Assembly: GCF_900116755.1 (NCBI RefSeq)
Contig: NZ_FPBY01000016.1
Location: forward strand, 1 to 33,295
From: Clostridium sp. DSM 8431
GTDB taxonomy: Bacteria; Bacillota; Clostridia; Clostridiales; Clostridiaceae
Direction: 5' to 3'
Length of the DNA: 33,295 nt
Shown: piece by piece, positions 16,793 to 26,931 of the stretch
How positions within the stretch are numbered: position 1 is the stretch's first letter
Layout of the letters: each line of letters starts with the position of its first letter
Position numbers and translations under genes: made by a program
The notes under the pieces: model-generated
What the model was told of the DNA's origin: nothing
Seen by the model: only the letters and a program-made list of their open reading frames with translations
Database searches by the model: none

Positions 16793-17653
16793 ATGCGTAA
16801 TTTTTGGGAGAGTATTTATAGTCCAAATTACATAACTGGATATAATCCCTTTTTACTTAGACATATGAATGAAGCTATTAAAAAATTAGTCTACGCAGTG
16901 AATAATAGAAATAAAATAGTTGTTTATGGCACCTCATCGGTAGAATCAATATGTTCAGTGGCATCTTTAAGTCTTATTTTAAGATATTTAAATGCTGACG
17001 TTGAGTACCTTATACATGAAGGTGGAGAAAGTTGTAAATCAGTAGAATGTAAAGATGTAGAAGATGCAGTTGCTTTTTTAGGAGCCGATTTACTTATTAC
17101 AATAGGATTAGATTTAAAATCACAAAAAGAAGAAAGACTTTGCAAAGATTTAAATATAGACCTGATAGTAATTGAAAATAGAAGAACTGTTAGAAAAAGA
17201 AATTATGTCTATATAAATCCAAGACAAAAAGGCTGCAATTATAAATATAAAAATTTATCCTTAAGTGCATTAACTTTTAAATTAATGCAAGCTGTAGCTA
17301 TATCTTATAATATGAAAAATATTAATAAATACTTGGATTTGATATTTATAGGTGGACAATGGGCTAAGGTATGTCCTCGTGGTGAAAATGGTGTTATATT
17401 AAAAAAAGGTAGAAAATTTTTGATAAATACGAATAATAATGGATTAAAAGCTATAATGAATCTAGATGAGATTAATGAATTGAATGATGATGATATAAAA
17501 AATATTATAGAACTTATTACTCCAACGAGAAGTACGGTTGGTGTTGTGAATAATGCGAGGATAATTTTAGAATTATTAACAACAGTAGATAAGGATAGAG
17601 CTAAACAAATAGCTAAATATTTGAAAAAGCTAAAGAAACCAGCTGTTGTGTAA
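16793..17653 (+). CDS. RecJ-like DHH-fold protein without catalytic motifs
   Basis: A 286-residue protein in the place where recJ normally stands (secF-recJ-apt-relA). Its fold pattern follows RecJ: HMNEAIKKLVYAVNNRNKIV at the start, LRYLNADVEYLIHEG, then a GADLLIT strand, NIDLIVIE, YVYINPRQKGCNY, LSLSALTFKLMQA, and a RecJ-like linker helix (GVVNNARIILELLTTVDKDR). The metal-binding motifs are gone: DYDVDG is TSSVES (47-52), VDCG is IGLD (104-107), DHH is ENR (128-130), and the aspartate of the fourth motif falls in IGGQWAKV. The DHHA1 nucleic-acid-binding domain is absent, since the chain ends about 300 residues early. The frame is fully open with a good promoter and GGAGGAG ribosome site, so it is a maintained gene, probably non-enzymatic. 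Function unknown. Confidence 0.7.
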   Translation: MRNFWESIYSPNYITGYNPFLLRHMNEAIKKLVYAVNNRNKIVVYGTSSVESICSVASLSLILRYLNADVEYLIHEGGESCKSVECKDVEDAVAFLGADLLITIGLDLKSQKEERLCKDLNIDLIVIENRRTVRKRNYVYINPRQKGCNYKYKNLSLSALTFKLMQAVAISYNMKNINKYLDLIFIGGQWAKVCPRGENGVILKKGRKFLINTNNNGLKAIMNLDEINELNDDDIKNIIELITPTRSTVGVVNNARIILELLTTVDKDRAKQIAKYLKKLKKPAVV

Positions 17654-17695
17654 GATTTATTTGTATAAAATATATATTTATTGGAGGAAACAAAA

Positions 17696-18214
17696 ATGGA
17701 CTTAAGAAACAAGATTAGGGTAATTGAAAATTTCGCAAAGGAAGGAATAAGCTTTAAAGATATAACAACTTTAGTTGCTGATGGAGAAGGTTTTAAATAT
17801 GCAGTTGATAAGATAGTTGAACATTTAAAAGATAAGAATGTTGACTTAGTTGTTGGACCAGAAGCAAGAGGATTCATTTTTGGAGTGCCAGTTGCATATG
17901 CACTTGGGGTAGGTTTTGTGCCAGTTAGAAAAAAAGGAAAACTTCCAGGAGAAACAGTTTCAGTTGATTATGATTTAGAATATGGAACAGATACATTAGA
18001 AATACATAAAGATGCTATTAAAAAAGGTCAAAAAGTTGCAATAGTTGACGATTTATTAGCAACTGGTGGTACAATAGAAGCTGTTGCTAAGTTAGTTGAA
18101 AGTGTTGGAGGAGAAGTAGTTTCTTTAGACTTTGCTATTGAATTAACTGAATTAAAAGGAAGAGAAAAATTAGAAGGATATGACGTATTATCTTTAGTTG
18201 ATTATGAAGTATAA
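17696..18214 (+). CDS. apt: Adenine phosphoribosyltransferase
   Basis: Apt salvages adenine with PRPP to AMP. The 172-residue protein has the typical start [25 protein letters not shown], the [10 protein letters not shown] segment, [14 protein letters not shown] and the PRPP-binding loop [16 protein letters not shown] 17696 is 8 bases after TTGGAGG and is preferred to the in-frame TTG at 17681, which overlaps that site. The next gene is relA, preceded by its own promoter. Confidence 0.97.
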   Translation: MDLRNKIRVIENFAKEGISFKDITTLVADGEGFKYAVDKIVEHLKDKNVDLVVGPEARGFIFGVPVAYALGVGFVPVRKKGKLPGETVSVDYDLEYGTDTLEIHKDAIKKGQKVAIVDDLLATGGTIEAVAKLVESVGGEVVSLDFAIELTELKGREKLEGYDVLSLVDYEV

Positions 18215-18228
18215 TATAAGGAAGATTT

Positions 18229-18254
18229 AAGGACTCATTTATGGGTTCTTTTTT
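18229..18254 (+). terminator. Terminator after apt
   Basis: A 9-bp stem (AAGGACTCA at 18229-18237 with TGGGTTCTT at 18242-18250, two G-U pairs) with a 4-base loop, followed by TTTT. Confidence 0.65.
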
Positions 18255-18297
18255 AACATATAAAAAAGTATAAAAATCAGGTTATTTAATAAGTTTA

Positions 18298-18326
18298 TTG
18301 AAAACCAATAAATAATAATATATAAT
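18298..18326 (+). promoter_or_regulatory. Strong relA promoter
   Basis: -35 TTGAAA (18298-18303), exact 17-base spacer, -10 TATAAT (18321-18326). The start is predicted near 18333, giving a leader of about 77 bases before the TTG start of relA. Confidence 0.75.
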
Positions 18327-18344
18327 ATTCTTAATAGAAATTTT

Positions 18345-18375
18345 GGGCTGGTTCGATGACCAGCCTTTGATTTTT
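18345..18375 (+). terminator. Terminator-like hairpin in the relA leader
   Basis: GGGCTGGT (18345-18352) pairs with ACCAGCCT (18359-18366) around TCGATG, followed by TTGATTTTT. It starts about 12 bases after the predicted transcription start and about 44 bases before the relA start codon. It could be an attenuator, an antiterminator partner, or the end of a very short RNA. Confidence 0.55.
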
Positions 18376-18409
18376 AAAAATAGAAAATATATGTATAGGA
18401 GAGATTATC

Positions 18410-20605
18410 TTGATAGAGACCTTGCTAAAAAAGATAGAAGATAATTGTAGTAATGTAGACATAGATTTAGTAAAAAAAGCTTATCATTTTGCAGAAGAAG
18501 CTCATAAAAATCAAAAAAGAGATTCTGGAGAACCATATATAATTCATCCTGTTGAAGTTGCGGAAATTTTAGCTGAACTAGGTATGGATACTAACACTAT
18601 AGTTGCCGGATTATTGCATGATGTTTTAGAAGATACACCATGTACATTTAAAGAAATGAGCGAAATTTTTAATGTGGAAGTAGCCACTTTAGTTGAAGGG
18701 GTTACTAAGTTAGGGAAAATAGAATATAAAACAAAGGAAGAGCAACAAGCTGATAATGTTAGAAAGATGTTATTAGCTATGGCAAAAGACATAAGAGTAA
18801 TAATAATAAAACTTGCAGATAGATTACATAATTTAAGAACCCTTAAGTTTGTTTCTAAGGAAAAACAAAAGAGAAAGGCAAAAGAAACTTTAGATATTTA
18901 TGCTCCCCTTGCACATAGACTTGGTATGTCTAAGATTAAGTGGGAATTAGAAGATCTTTCTTTTAGATATTTACATGAAGAAGAATATTATCAATTAGTA
19001 AGGGATATTGCAGAAAAAAGAGTAGAAAGAGAAAACTATATTGCTAGAATAATAAAAGAGATAGTTGCTAAACTTGAAGAGGCTGGAATCGATTGTGATG
19101 TTGAAGGAAGACCAAAACATTTTTATTCTATATATAAGAAGATGGTAAATAAAAATAAGAGTCTTGAACAAATTTTTGATTTAACAGCTATTAGAATCTT
19201 AGTTAATTCAGTTAAGGATTGCTATGCAGTTTTAGGTATAGTTCATACAATTTATACTCCTATTCCAGGAAGATTTAAAGATTATATAGCTATGCCTAAG
19301 CCTAATATGTATCAATCACTTCATACAACTGTAATAGGGTCACAAGGAAAGACCTTTGAAATACAGATTCGTACTTTTGATATGCATAAGACTGCTGAAT
19401 ATGGTATTGCAGCTCACTGGAAGTATAAAGAAGGTGATACTGAATCTCAGGAAGGTAGAGAAGAAAAGAATTTTGAACAAAAGCTTGCATGGCTTAGAGA
19501 TATGTTAGAGTGGCAGAAGGAAACTTCTGATGCAGAAGAGTTTATTGAAGGGTTTAAAATTGATTTATTCTCAGATGAAGTATTTGTATTTACTCCTAAG
19601 GGTGTAGTTATTAATTTAGCTAGTGGTTCAACACCAATAGACTTTGCTTATAGAATACATACTGACGTAGGTAATAAGTGTATAGGAGCAAAGGTAAATG
19701 GTAAGATTGTTCCTTTAGATTATAAACTAAGAACTGGTGAAATTGTTGAAATAATAACATCAGCTTCATCAAAGGGGCCAAGTATGAACTGGCTTAATAT
19801 AGCAAAAAGTAATCAGGCTAAGAGTAAAATCAGATCTTGGTTTAAAAAGGCTAAAAGAGACGAAAGCATTAATAGAGGAAGAGAGCTACTTGAAAAAGAA
19901 CTTAAAAAACAAGGAGTTCATTTAGCTGACATAACTCATGGGGATGCTTATGAAAGAATGCAAAAGAGATATAATATACATAATACAGAAGATATATATT
20001 TTGTAATTGGGATGGGAAATATTAGTGCATCAGCATTTGTAGCAAAACTAAAGGAAGAGAATCTTTTAGAAAAAGAAAAGAATAGTGAAAATGCTGAAAA
20101 TAAATTTATTGAAGAGCAAATTCAAAAGGCTGAAAAAAATAATAAACCTAATAATGATTATGGAATAACTGTTAAGGGTGAAAGTAATCTTATGGTTAGA
20201 TTTGCAAGATGCTGTAATCCTGTTCCTGGTGATGAAATTATGGGATATATAACAAAAGGAAGAGGGGTTTCTGTACATAGAACTGATTGTTCAAATTTAC
20301 AATCCTTAATTATGCATGATCCAAATAAGGTTTTAGAAGTTTCATGGGGAACAGCTAAAGGGGCTTCATATATTGCAGAGGTAAGAGTTAAATCTGAGGA
20401 CAGGCAGGGAATTTTATCTGATATTACAAAAGTAATTACAGATTCTAATTTATATTTAAATTCATTAACAGCTAATTCAACAAAGGATAATGAAGCATTA
20501 ATAAGTATAAAGATAAAAATTGATACAAGAGATCAATTAAAAGAACTTATGAAGAAAATAAGAAAATTACCAGGTGTAGTTGATGTATTTAGAATGAATA
20601 ATTAG
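18410..20605 (+). CDS. relA: Bifunctional (p)ppGpp synthetase/hydrolase (RSH)
   Basis: This enzyme makes and degrades the stringent-response alarmone. The 731 residues show, in order: HD hydrolase domain ([36 protein letters not shown]), synthetase domain ([50 protein letters not shown]), TGS domain ([20 protein letters not shown]), a zinc-finger/CC region ([18 protein letters not shown]) and a C-terminal ACT domain ([20 protein letters not shown]). Both HD and synthetase residues look intact, so it is a bifunctional Rel. The start is TTG 18410, 7 bases after AGGAGAG. A TTG start and the leader hairpin both suggest restrained expression. Confidence 0.96.
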   Translation: MIETLLKKIEDNCSNVDIDLVKKAYHFAEEAHKNQKRDSGEPYIIHPVEVAEILAELGMDTNTIVAGLLHDVLEDTPCTFKEMSEIFNVEVATLVEGVTKLGKIEYKTKEEQQADNVRKMLLAMAKDIRVIIIKLADRLHNLRTLKFVSKEKQKRKAKETLDIYAPLAHRLGMSKIKWELEDLSFRYLHEEEYYQLVRDIAEKRVERENYIARIIKEIVAKLEEAGIDCDVEGRPKHFYSIYKKMVNKNKSLEQIFDLTAIRILVNSVKDCYAVLGIVHTIYTPIPGRFKDYIAMPKPNMYQSLHTTVIGSQGKTFEIQIRTFDMHKTAEYGIAAHWKYKEGDTESQEGREEKNFEQKLAWLRDMLEWQKETSDAEEFIEGFKIDLFSDEVFVFTPKGVVINLASGSTPIDFAYRIHTDVGNKCIGAKVNGKIVPLDYKLRTGEIVEIITSASSKGPSMNWLNIAKSNQAKSKIRSWFKKAKRDESINRGRELLEKELKKQGVHLADITHGDAYERMQKRYNIHNTEDIYFVIGMGNISASAFVAKLKEENLLEKEKNSENAENKFIEEQIQKAEKNNKPNNDYGITVKGESNLMVRFARCCNPVPGDEIMGYITKGRGVSVHRTDCSNLQSLIMHDPNKVLEVSWGTAKGASYIAEVRVKSEDRQGILSDITKVITDSNLYLNSLTANSTKDNEALISIKIKIDTRDQLKELMKKIRKLPGVVDVFRMNN

Positions 20606-20616
20606 GAGAATGTATA

Positions 20617-21066
20617 ATGAGAGCAGTAGTACAAAGAGTAAAATCTTCAAGGGTATCTGTAAATGGTGAAGTTATAGGTGAAATATCAAGAGGTTTTAAT
20701 GTTTTACTTGGAATTTCAAAGGATGATACTATAGAAGATATTAATTATATAAAAGATAAAATTATTAATCTAAGAGTATTTGAAGATGAAAGTGATAAAA
20801 TGAACAATTCTTTACTTGATGTAAAGGGAGAGTTATTAATTATATCTCAATTTACCCTTTATGGAGACTGTAGAAAAGGGAGAAGACCTAATTTTATGGA
20901 GGCCATGAAGGGAAGTGATGCTGAAAATTTATATGAAACTTTTTTAAGTGAAATAAAAAAGAGTGGATTAAAAGTTGAATGTGGAAAATTTGGAGCTGAT
21001 ATGACTGTAGATATAGTTAATGATGGCCCAGTTACTATATTATTAGATAGTAAAAAAAATTTTTAA
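20617..21066 (+). CDS. dtd: D-aminoacyl-tRNA deacylase
   Basis: Dtd removes D-amino acids (and glycine) mischarged on tRNA. The 149-residue protein matches the family end to end: [19 protein letters not shown], the catalytic-pocket motif [21 protein letters not shown] and the cross-subunit motif [11 protein letters not shown], where the usual NxGPxT is kept. It begins 11 bases after relA with AGGAGAATGTATA as ribosome site, so it is in the same operon. Confidence 0.97.
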   Translation: MRAVVQRVKSSRVSVNGEVIGEISRGFNVLLGISKDDTIEDINYIKDKIINLRVFEDESDKMNNSLLDVKGELLIISQFTLYGDCRKGRRPNFMEAMKGSDAENLYETFLSEIKKSGLKVECGKFGADMTVDIVNDGPVTILLDSKKNF

Positions 21067-21084
21067 AAGTGTGAGGTGTTATTA

Positions 21085-21681
21085 ATGCAGGTAAGACAAG
21101 TAATTACAGGTGAAATTGAAGAAAATTGCTATATAGTAATTGATGAAGAAACTAAAAAAGCTTTCTTAGTAGATCCAGGTGATGAAGCTGGGAAAATAAT
21201 AGCTGCATTAGAAAGCTTAGATGTCAATTTAGAATATATACTATTGACTCATGGACATTTTGATCATTTAGGAGCAGTTGAAGAAATTGCAGATAAATAT
21301 AATGTGCCATTTTATATGAGTAAAGTTGATGAAGAGTATCAAGAAAAACTACCACAATTATTTCCTAAGGTAAGAAAAGCTGATAAATATTTATTAGATG
21401 GAGATATTATAAAATTAGGAAAACATGATGTTAAAGTAATAGCCACACCTGGACATACTGAAGGAGGACTTTCATTCTTGATAGATGAATACTTATTTAC
21501 AGGTGATACTTTATTTAGAACAAATGTGGGTAGAACTGATTTCCTAGGTGGAGATTTTAATAAAATAATAGATAGCATTAAAAAATTGGTAAAGCTTGAT
21601 GATAATACAATAGTATGTCCTGGACATGGACCATCATCTACTATAGGATATGAAAAGGAGAGAAATCCTTATTTAAGTTAA
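21085..21681 (+). CDS. Metallo-beta-lactamase-fold hydrolase, glyoxalase II-like
   Basis: A 198-residue hydrolase with the two-metal site motif THGHFDHLGAV, the downstream His in TPGHTEGGLSF, the bridging Asp in FTGDTLFRTNVGRTDF and the last His in CPGHGPSSTIGYEKERNPYL. The short length and the C-terminal GP-T-IxxEKxxNP tail are typical of YcbL-like small glyoxalase-II relatives. The substrate is uncertain. ATG 21085 is preferred to GTG 21076, because GAGGTG lies 6 bases before the ATG. It sits tightly between dtd and hemZ. Confidence 0.9.
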   Translation: MQVRQVITGEIEENCYIVIDEETKKAFLVDPGDEAGKIIAALESLDVNLEYILLTHGHFDHLGAVEEIADKYNVPFYMSKVDEEYQEKLPQLFPKVRKADKYLLDGDIIKLGKHDVKVIATPGHTEGGLSFLIDEYLFTGDTLFRTNVGRTDFLGGDFNKIIDSIKKLVKLDDNTIVCPGHGPSSTIGYEKERNPYLS

Positions 21682-21690
21682 GGAGAAAAA

Positions 21691-23121
21691 ATGGAAAGAA
21701 ATATAAAATTAAATGATTTTAAATATCGCTATGATGTTTATCAAATGTTTAATATTTATTATACATTAGATGAGCTTAAGTTTTCAGAAACAGAAGGCGA
21801 ATATGAAGTTAACATAACAGATGAAAAGATTACTTTTAAATATGAAGATATATTTAGAGAAGTTTTATTTACAGAAGAAGAAGCTAAAAAAGAGACTATA
21901 AAAAAGGCTATTTTTAAAGCTTTATCAGATATTACTGGAGAAGTATATCCATGGGGTACTTTAGTTGGTATAAGACCTTCAAAAATTGCTTTAAAGCATT
22001 TAAAAGAAGGAAAAAGCGAAAAGGAAATAGAAGATATATTCTATAAAGAACATTATACTCAAGCTGAAAAAGCAAAATTATGTATAGACGTTGCAGAATT
22101 TGAAGAAAAGTATGTTAATACTGATGAAAAAGTTATTTCAGTTTATGTAGGAATGGCATTTTGTCCAACAAGATGTTTATATTGTTCTTTTGCAGCTAAC
22201 CCTATAGGTAGTAATAAAAAACTTGTATCATCATATTTAGAGGCTTTAAGCTATGAAATTCAAGAAATAAAGAAGTATATTGATAAAAAAGGATTAAAAA
22301 TAGAGACTGTATACTTTGGGGGAGGAACTCCAACTGCAGTAAATGAAGAAGAATTTGAAAATATTATGAATAAGATATATAATTCCTTTGTAGACTCTAG
22401 AAATATAAAGGAATTTACTGTAGAATGTGGAAGACCAGATTCTATTACTGAAGAAAAGTTAAAGTCTATGAAGAAGTATAATGTTACAAGAATAAGTATT
22501 AATCCTCAAACTATGAATGATAAAACTCTTAAACTTATAGGTAGAGGACATACTTCAGATGATATAAGAGAGAAATTTAAATTAGCAAGAGAATTAGGTT
22601 TTGAAGATATAAATATGGACATGATAATTGGGCTTCCAGGAGAAGGTTTAGAAGAAGCTAAGTATACAGCTGAAGAAATTAAAAAACTTTCACCAGATAG
22701 TCTTACAGTTCATGGATTATCTTTAAAAAGAGGTTCAATCATGTATGAAAACTTTATACTAAAGAAAGGTCTTGGACTTAAGAGCCAAGATGAAGTTTTA
22801 AAGATGTATGATGAAAGCCGTAAGTTAGCTAAAGATTTAGATTTACAACCTTATTATATGTATAGACAAAAGAACATGGTTGGAAATATGGAAAACCTAG
22901 GGTATACAAAAAAAGGCAAAGAATGTCTTTATAATATGGAAATGATAGAAGATAATCAGACAATTATAGCACTTGGCGCTGATGCAGTTACAAAGGTTGT
23001 ATTTATAGATGAAGGAAGAATAGAACGTTTTGGAAATGTAAAAGATGTTAAAGGCTATGTTGATAGAATTAAAGAAATGGTAGATAGTAAGATTAAGTTA
23101 CTAGATACGTTATATAAATAA
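21691..23121 (+). CDS. hemZ: HemZ-type radical SAM protein (coproporphyrinogen dehydrogenase family)
   Basis: A 476-residue protein of the oxygen-independent coproporphyrinogen III oxidase family. The radical SAM cluster motif FCPTRCLYCSF lies about residue 155, after a long N-terminal extension typical of clostridial HemZ. The sequence continues with ETVYFGGGTPTAV, FTVECGRPDSIT, VTRISINPQTMN, DINMDMIIGLPGEG and a C-terminal region YYMYRQKNMVGNMENLGY. Whether it acts in heme synthesis or as a heme chaperone-like protein is unsettled for this subgroup. It is placed between the hydrolase gene and hisS within the same close-packed operon. Confidence 0.92.
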   Translation: MERNIKLNDFKYRYDVYQMFNIYYTLDELKFSETEGEYEVNITDEKITFKYEDIFREVLFTEEEAKKETIKKAIFKALSDITGEVYPWGTLVGIRPSKIALKHLKEGKSEKEIEDIFYKEHYTQAEKAKLCIDVAEFEEKYVNTDEKVISVYVGMAFCPTRCLYCSFAANPIGSNKKLVSSYLEALSYEIQEIKKYIDKKGLKIETVYFGGGTPTAVNEEEFENIMNKIYNSFVDSRNIKEFTVECGRPDSITEEKLKSMKKYNVTRISINPQTMNDKTLKLIGRGHTSDDIREKFKLARELGFEDINMDMIIGLPGEGLEEAKYTAEEIKKLSPDSLTVHGLSLKRGSIMYENFILKKGLGLKSQDEVLKMYDESRKLAKDLDLQPYYMYRQKNMVGNMENLGYTKKGKECLYNMEMIEDNQTIIALGADAVTKVVFIDEGRIERFGNVKDVKGYVDRIKEMVDSKIKLLDTLYK

Positions 23122-23134
23122 GGAGGATTAAGTA

Positions 23135-24382
23135 ATGGAAATGCAAGCACCTAAAGGTACCAAAGATATGCTACCTCAAGATGGCTATAAATGGCACTAT
23201 GTTGAAAACACATTTAAAAGTGTTGCAAAAAACTTTGGAGTTAGAGAAATAAGGACACCTATCTTTGAGCATACTGAATTATTTTTAAGAGGTGTTGGAG
23301 ATACTACAGATGTAGTACAAAAAGAAATGTATACTTTTAATGATAAAGGTAACAGAAGTATAACATTAAAGCCAGAAGGAACAGCACCAGCAGTTAGAGC
23401 ATTTATTGAAGGAAGATTATTTAATGAAGCTCAACCAACAAAGTTATATTATGTAACACCATGCTTTAGATATGAAAATGTACAAAAGGGAAGACTTAGA
23501 CAATTCCATCAATGTGGATTAGAAGTTTTTGGATCTAAAGAACCATCAATAGATGGTGAAGTAATTGCATTTGCAATGGATGTTTTAAAAAAATTAGGTT
23601 TAACTAAGTTAGAACTTCACATGAACAATTTAGGATGTCCTACATGTAGAGCTAAATATAATGAAGCCTTAAAGGAATACTTAGGCAAAAATTATGATGA
23701 TCTTTGCGATACATGTAAAAGCAGATTTGAAAAGAATCCTATGAGAATTTTAGATTGTAAAGAAAAGAAATGCAAAGAAATAACTAAAGGTGCGCCTAGC
23801 ATATTAGATTATATATGTGATGAATGTAGAGACCACTTTGATAAAGTAAAAGAATATTTAGATTTATTAAATATTCCATATGTAATAGATCCAACAATAG
23901 TTAGAGGATTAGATTATTATACTAAAACTATATTTGAAATTATCAATGATGACTTTACTGTAATAGGTGGAGGAAGATATGATAAACTTATTGAAGAGTT
24001 AAATGGACCTGATATGCCTGCCATTGGATTTGGTATGGGTATTGAAAGAATGATTATGGCTCTTGAAAATGAAGGCGTTGAAATACCAAAAGAAGAAGAT
24101 TTTGCTCTTTACATAGGTTCAAGAGGAGAAGAAGCTTATAAAGAAGCTTTTGTTCTTGCTAATAAGTTAAGAATTAATGGAGCAAAAGTTGAAATTAATC
24201 ACATGGGAAGAAGCTTTAAAGCAGAAATGAAATATGCTAATAAAATAGGAGCTAGATTTACTACTGTTTTAGGTGATGATGAACTAGAAAATAGAGTTAT
24301 AAAGTTAAAAAGAATGTCTGACGGAGAAATATTTGAAGTTTCTCTTGATAATATAGAAGAAATTGTTAATGCAATTAAATGA
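23135..24382 (+). CDS. hisS: Histidine-tRNA ligase
   Basis: A class II synthetase of 415 residues. It has the start [20 protein letters not shown], motif 1 ([19 protein letters not shown]), motif 2 ([29 protein letters not shown]), the HisA motif [14 protein letters not shown] and motif 3 ([16 protein letters not shown]), ending with the anticodon-binding domain. It contains an internal cysteine-rich stretch ([34 protein letters not shown]), as in other Firmicute HisRS. AAGGAGGATTAAGTA precedes the ATG. aspS follows after 18 bases. Confidence 0.97.
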   Translation: MEMQAPKGTKDMLPQDGYKWHYVENTFKSVAKNFGVREIRTPIFEHTELFLRGVGDTTDVVQKEMYTFNDKGNRSITLKPEGTAPAVRAFIEGRLFNEAQPTKLYYVTPCFRYENVQKGRLRQFHQCGLEVFGSKEPSIDGEVIAFAMDVLKKLGLTKLELHMNNLGCPTCRAKYNEALKEYLGKNYDDLCDTCKSRFEKNPMRILDCKEKKCKEITKGAPSILDYICDECRDHFDKVKEYLDLLNIPYVIDPTIVRGLDYYTKTIFEIINDDFTVIGGGRYDKLIEELNGPDMPAIGFGMGIERMIMALENEGVEIPKEEDFALYIGSRGEEAYKEAFVLANKLRINGAKVEINHMGRSFKAEMKYANKIGARFTTVLGDDELENRVIKLKRMSDGEIFEVSLDNIEEIVNAIK

Positions 24383-24400
24383 GAAAGGAATGACATATAA

Positions 24401-26200
24401 ATGGGAGAAGCTTTAGGCGGATTAAAAAGAACCATGTATTGTGGTGAACCTAGAGAAGAACATATAGGGCAAACTGTTACTCTAATGGGATGGGTTCAAA
24501 GAAATAGAAAATTAGGTGGACTTGACTTTATAGATCTTAGAGATAGAGAAGGTATAATGCAAGTTGTATTTGGTGAAGAAATAAATAAAGAAGCTTTTGA
24601 AAAAGCTAAAACTATAAAGCCAGAATACTGCATAGCTGTAACTGGTAAGGTAGTAAAAAGACAATCACCAAATGAAAATATGAAAACTGGAATGGTAGAA
24701 CTTTTATGTGAAAATGTGAAAATTCTTTCAGAATCAGATACACCACCAATATACATTAAAGAAGGATTAGATGCTTCAGAACAAATAAGATTAAAATATA
24801 GATATCTTGATTTAAGAAGACCAGATATGTTTAAAATCTTCAATATAAGAAATAAGGCATCTAAGGCAATAAGAGACTTTATGGATAAGAATGGATTCTT
24901 AGAAGTTGAAACACCAATACTTACTAAGTCTACACCAGAAGGAGCTAGAGACTACTTAGTTCCATCAAGAAATTATCCAGGAATGTTCTATGCACTTCCT
25001 CAATCACCACAAATCTTTAAGCAATTATTAATGGTATCAGGATTTGATAAATACTATCAAATAACTAAATGCTTTAGAGATGAAGATTTAAGAGCTAATA
25101 GACAACCAGAATTTACTCAAGTAGATATGGAATTAAGCTTTGTAGAAGAAGAAGATATAATATCATACAATGAAAAATTAATAGCTCATGTATTTAAAGA
25201 AGTTATAGGACATGAAGTTAAGCTTCCAATCCAAAGAATGACTTTTAAGGAAGCTATGGAAAAGTATGGTTCAGATAAGCCAGATATAAGATTTGATATG
25301 CTTATAACTGATATTACAGAAGATGTTAAGGATATGGATTTTGTAGTATTTAAATCAGCTATAGAAAATGGCGGATCAGTTAGAGCTTTATGCTTAAAGG
25401 GTGGAGCTTCTCTTGGAAGAAAGCCTCTTGATAAGCTTGGAGAATTCGTTAAAGGATATAAAGCTAAAGGTCTTGCTTGGATTCAATTTAAAGAAGATGG
25501 AGTAAAATCATCAATAGCTAAGTTCTTAACAGATGATGTTACAGCTAAGATAGCAGAAACTATGGGAGCAGAAACAGGAGATGCTGTACTTATAGTTGCA
25601 GATAAGAACCAAGTTGTATTTGATAGCTTAGGAGCATTAAGATTACACTTAGCTAAAGAATTTGATTTAATAAAGGATAAGAGCGAATTTAAGTTTACTT
25701 GGGTTACTGAATTCCCATTATTCGAATACAGTGAAGAAGAAGAAAGATTTAAGGCATGTCACCACCCATTCACTGCACCAATGGATGAAGATATAGATAT
25801 GATCGAATCTAATCCAGGAGCAGTAAGATCTAAGGCTTATGACTTAGTTTTAAATGGTGAAGAATTAGGAGGAGGTTCTATAAGAATTCATAATATGGAC
25901 CTTCAAGAAAGAATGTTTAGAGCTTTAGGCTTCAGTGAAGAAGAAGCTATGGAAAAATTCGGCTTCTTGATTGATGCATTTAAATTTGGACCACCACCAC
26001 ATGGTGGATTAGCATTTGGTTTCGATAGAATGATAATGTTCTTAGCTGGAACTGATAACATAAAAGATGTTATAGCATTCCCTAAAAACCAAAATGCATA
26101 CTGCTATTTAAGCGAAGCACCAAACATAGTTGATGAAAAACAATTAAGTGAGCTTGGTATAAAAATAGCTGCTGAGCCTAAAAAAGAAATAGAAGAATAA
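24401..26200 (+). CDS. aspS: Aspartate-tRNA ligase (bacterial type)
   Basis: A 599-residue class II synthetase with the N-terminal OB anticodon-binding domain (VTLMGWVQRNRKLGGLDFID), motif 1 region (FLEVETPILTKSTPEGARDY), QSPQIFKQLLMVSGFDKYYQ, motif 2 (CFRDEDLRANRQPEFTQVDM), the bacterial GAD insertion domain, EFPLFEYSEEEERFKACHHP, and motif 3 (HGGLAFGFDRMIMFLAGT). It could be discriminating or also charge tRNA-Asn; this cannot be settled by eye. It is the last gene of the operon starting at relA and is followed by a terminator. Confidence 0.97.
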   Translation: MGEALGGLKRTMYCGEPREEHIGQTVTLMGWVQRNRKLGGLDFIDLRDREGIMQVVFGEEINKEAFEKAKTIKPEYCIAVTGKVVKRQSPNENMKTGMVELLCENVKILSESDTPPIYIKEGLDASEQIRLKYRYLDLRRPDMFKIFNIRNKASKAIRDFMDKNGFLEVETPILTKSTPEGARDYLVPSRNYPGMFYALPQSPQIFKQLLMVSGFDKYYQITKCFRDEDLRANRQPEFTQVDMELSFVEEEDIISYNEKLIAHVFKEVIGHEVKLPIQRMTFKEAMEKYGSDKPDIRFDMLITDITEDVKDMDFVVFKSAIENGGSVRALCLKGGASLGRKPLDKLGEFVKGYKAKGLAWIQFKEDGVKSSIAKFLTDDVTAKIAETMGAETGDAVLIVADKNQVVFDSLGALRLHLAKEFDLIKDKSEFKFTWVTEFPLFEYSEEEERFKACHHPFTAPMDEDIDMIESNPGAVRSKAYDLVLNGEELGGGSIRIHNMDLQERMFRALGFSEEEAMEKFGFLIDAFKFGPPPHGGLAFGFDRMIMFLAGTDNIKDVIAFPKNQNAYCYLSEAPNIVDEKQLSELGIKIAAEPKKEIEE

Positions 26201-26202
26201 TT

Positions 26203-26235
26203 AAAAGCTGTCTCACTAAGTGAGGCGGCTTTTTT
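26203..26235 (+). terminator. Terminator after aspS
   Basis: A 14-bp stem (26203-26216 with 26220-26233, two G-U pairs) with loop TAA, followed by T residues. Confidence 0.85.
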
Positions 26236-26346
26236 AGATTAACAGTATAGATTAACAAATTATATTTGACAAAATTCTATATTTTATTAGCAAAAAGGCA
26301 ATAGATAGATATATTAATAGTAAGAGAAAAAAAGGTGTTGAGTAAA

Positions 26347-26856
26347 ATGATTATTTTTATATTAATTCTAGCCTTTTTTGCTATGATTACTGTTTTGTTA
26401 ATGATTGATACTGTACAAAGTTATGGTGCACGGAAAATACTTAAAAATAAAAAGGTACCTTGTAATATTAAAAATATTTTAGTTTTAGGCATAAAAAGTA
26501 AAAATAAAGAGGTTGATAATGAAATGCTAGCAGATAGGCTCATAACTGCCATTGAGGTTAATAAAGAAAATGGGAATGAATGTACTATACTATTAGATAA
26601 GTCAGGTGTATCAACTTATGACAGTATATATTGGGCAAAAGAAGTATTTCATATTGAGAGTATGATTATTATTACTAATGAACATCATCTTCCTAGAGCC
26701 CTTTATTTAGCAGAGAAAATGGGGATAAATGCATATGGTATTAAGTCAGATTTAAGAGACTATGATGATATTGAAGTCTACAGAGATAGGGAATTATTTG
26801 CTCAGATAAAGGATTTTGTTTATGTTAATATATTGAAACCCAAGCATAAAAAATAA
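26347..26856 (+). CDS. Short DUF218 (SanA/YdcF/ElyC-like) membrane protein
   Basis: A 169-residue protein. It has an N-terminal transmembrane helix (IIFILILAFFAMITVLLMI), then the family's first strand with NILVLGIKSKN, ADRLITAIEV, and the C-terminal half typical of DUF218: STYDSIYWAKEVF, SMIIITNEHHLPRALYLAEK and a final ELFAQIKDFVYVNI. The family middle section, normally bearing the SGG strand and an E-rich helix, is shortened by roughly 40 residues. DUF218 proteins are linked to cell-envelope functions, but biochemical roles are mostly unknown. ATG 26347 is 9 bases after AGGTG. An in-frame GTG at 26335 overlaps that site. A TTGACA at 26266-26271 may be its -35. Confidence 0.7.
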   Translation: MIIFILILAFFAMITVLLMIDTVQSYGARKILKNKKVPCNIKNILVLGIKSKNKEVDNEMLADRLITAIEVNKENGNECTILLDKSGVSTYDSIYWAKEVFHIESMIIITNEHHLPRALYLAEKMGINAYGIKSDLRDYDDIEVYRDRELFAQIKDFVYVNILKPKHKK

Positions 26857-26931
26857 ATAATATGCTTAAGTATTAAGTTATATAAAAAAAATCTCGAAAA
26901 TATATTAATAGAAATTAGGAGGTGAATCTAT

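Noticed and set aside
17305-17877. Minus-strand 190-codon ORF across the RecJ-like gene and apt start
   Set aside because: It is antisense to two supported genes, including the conserved apt start, and its sequence resembles no protein family.
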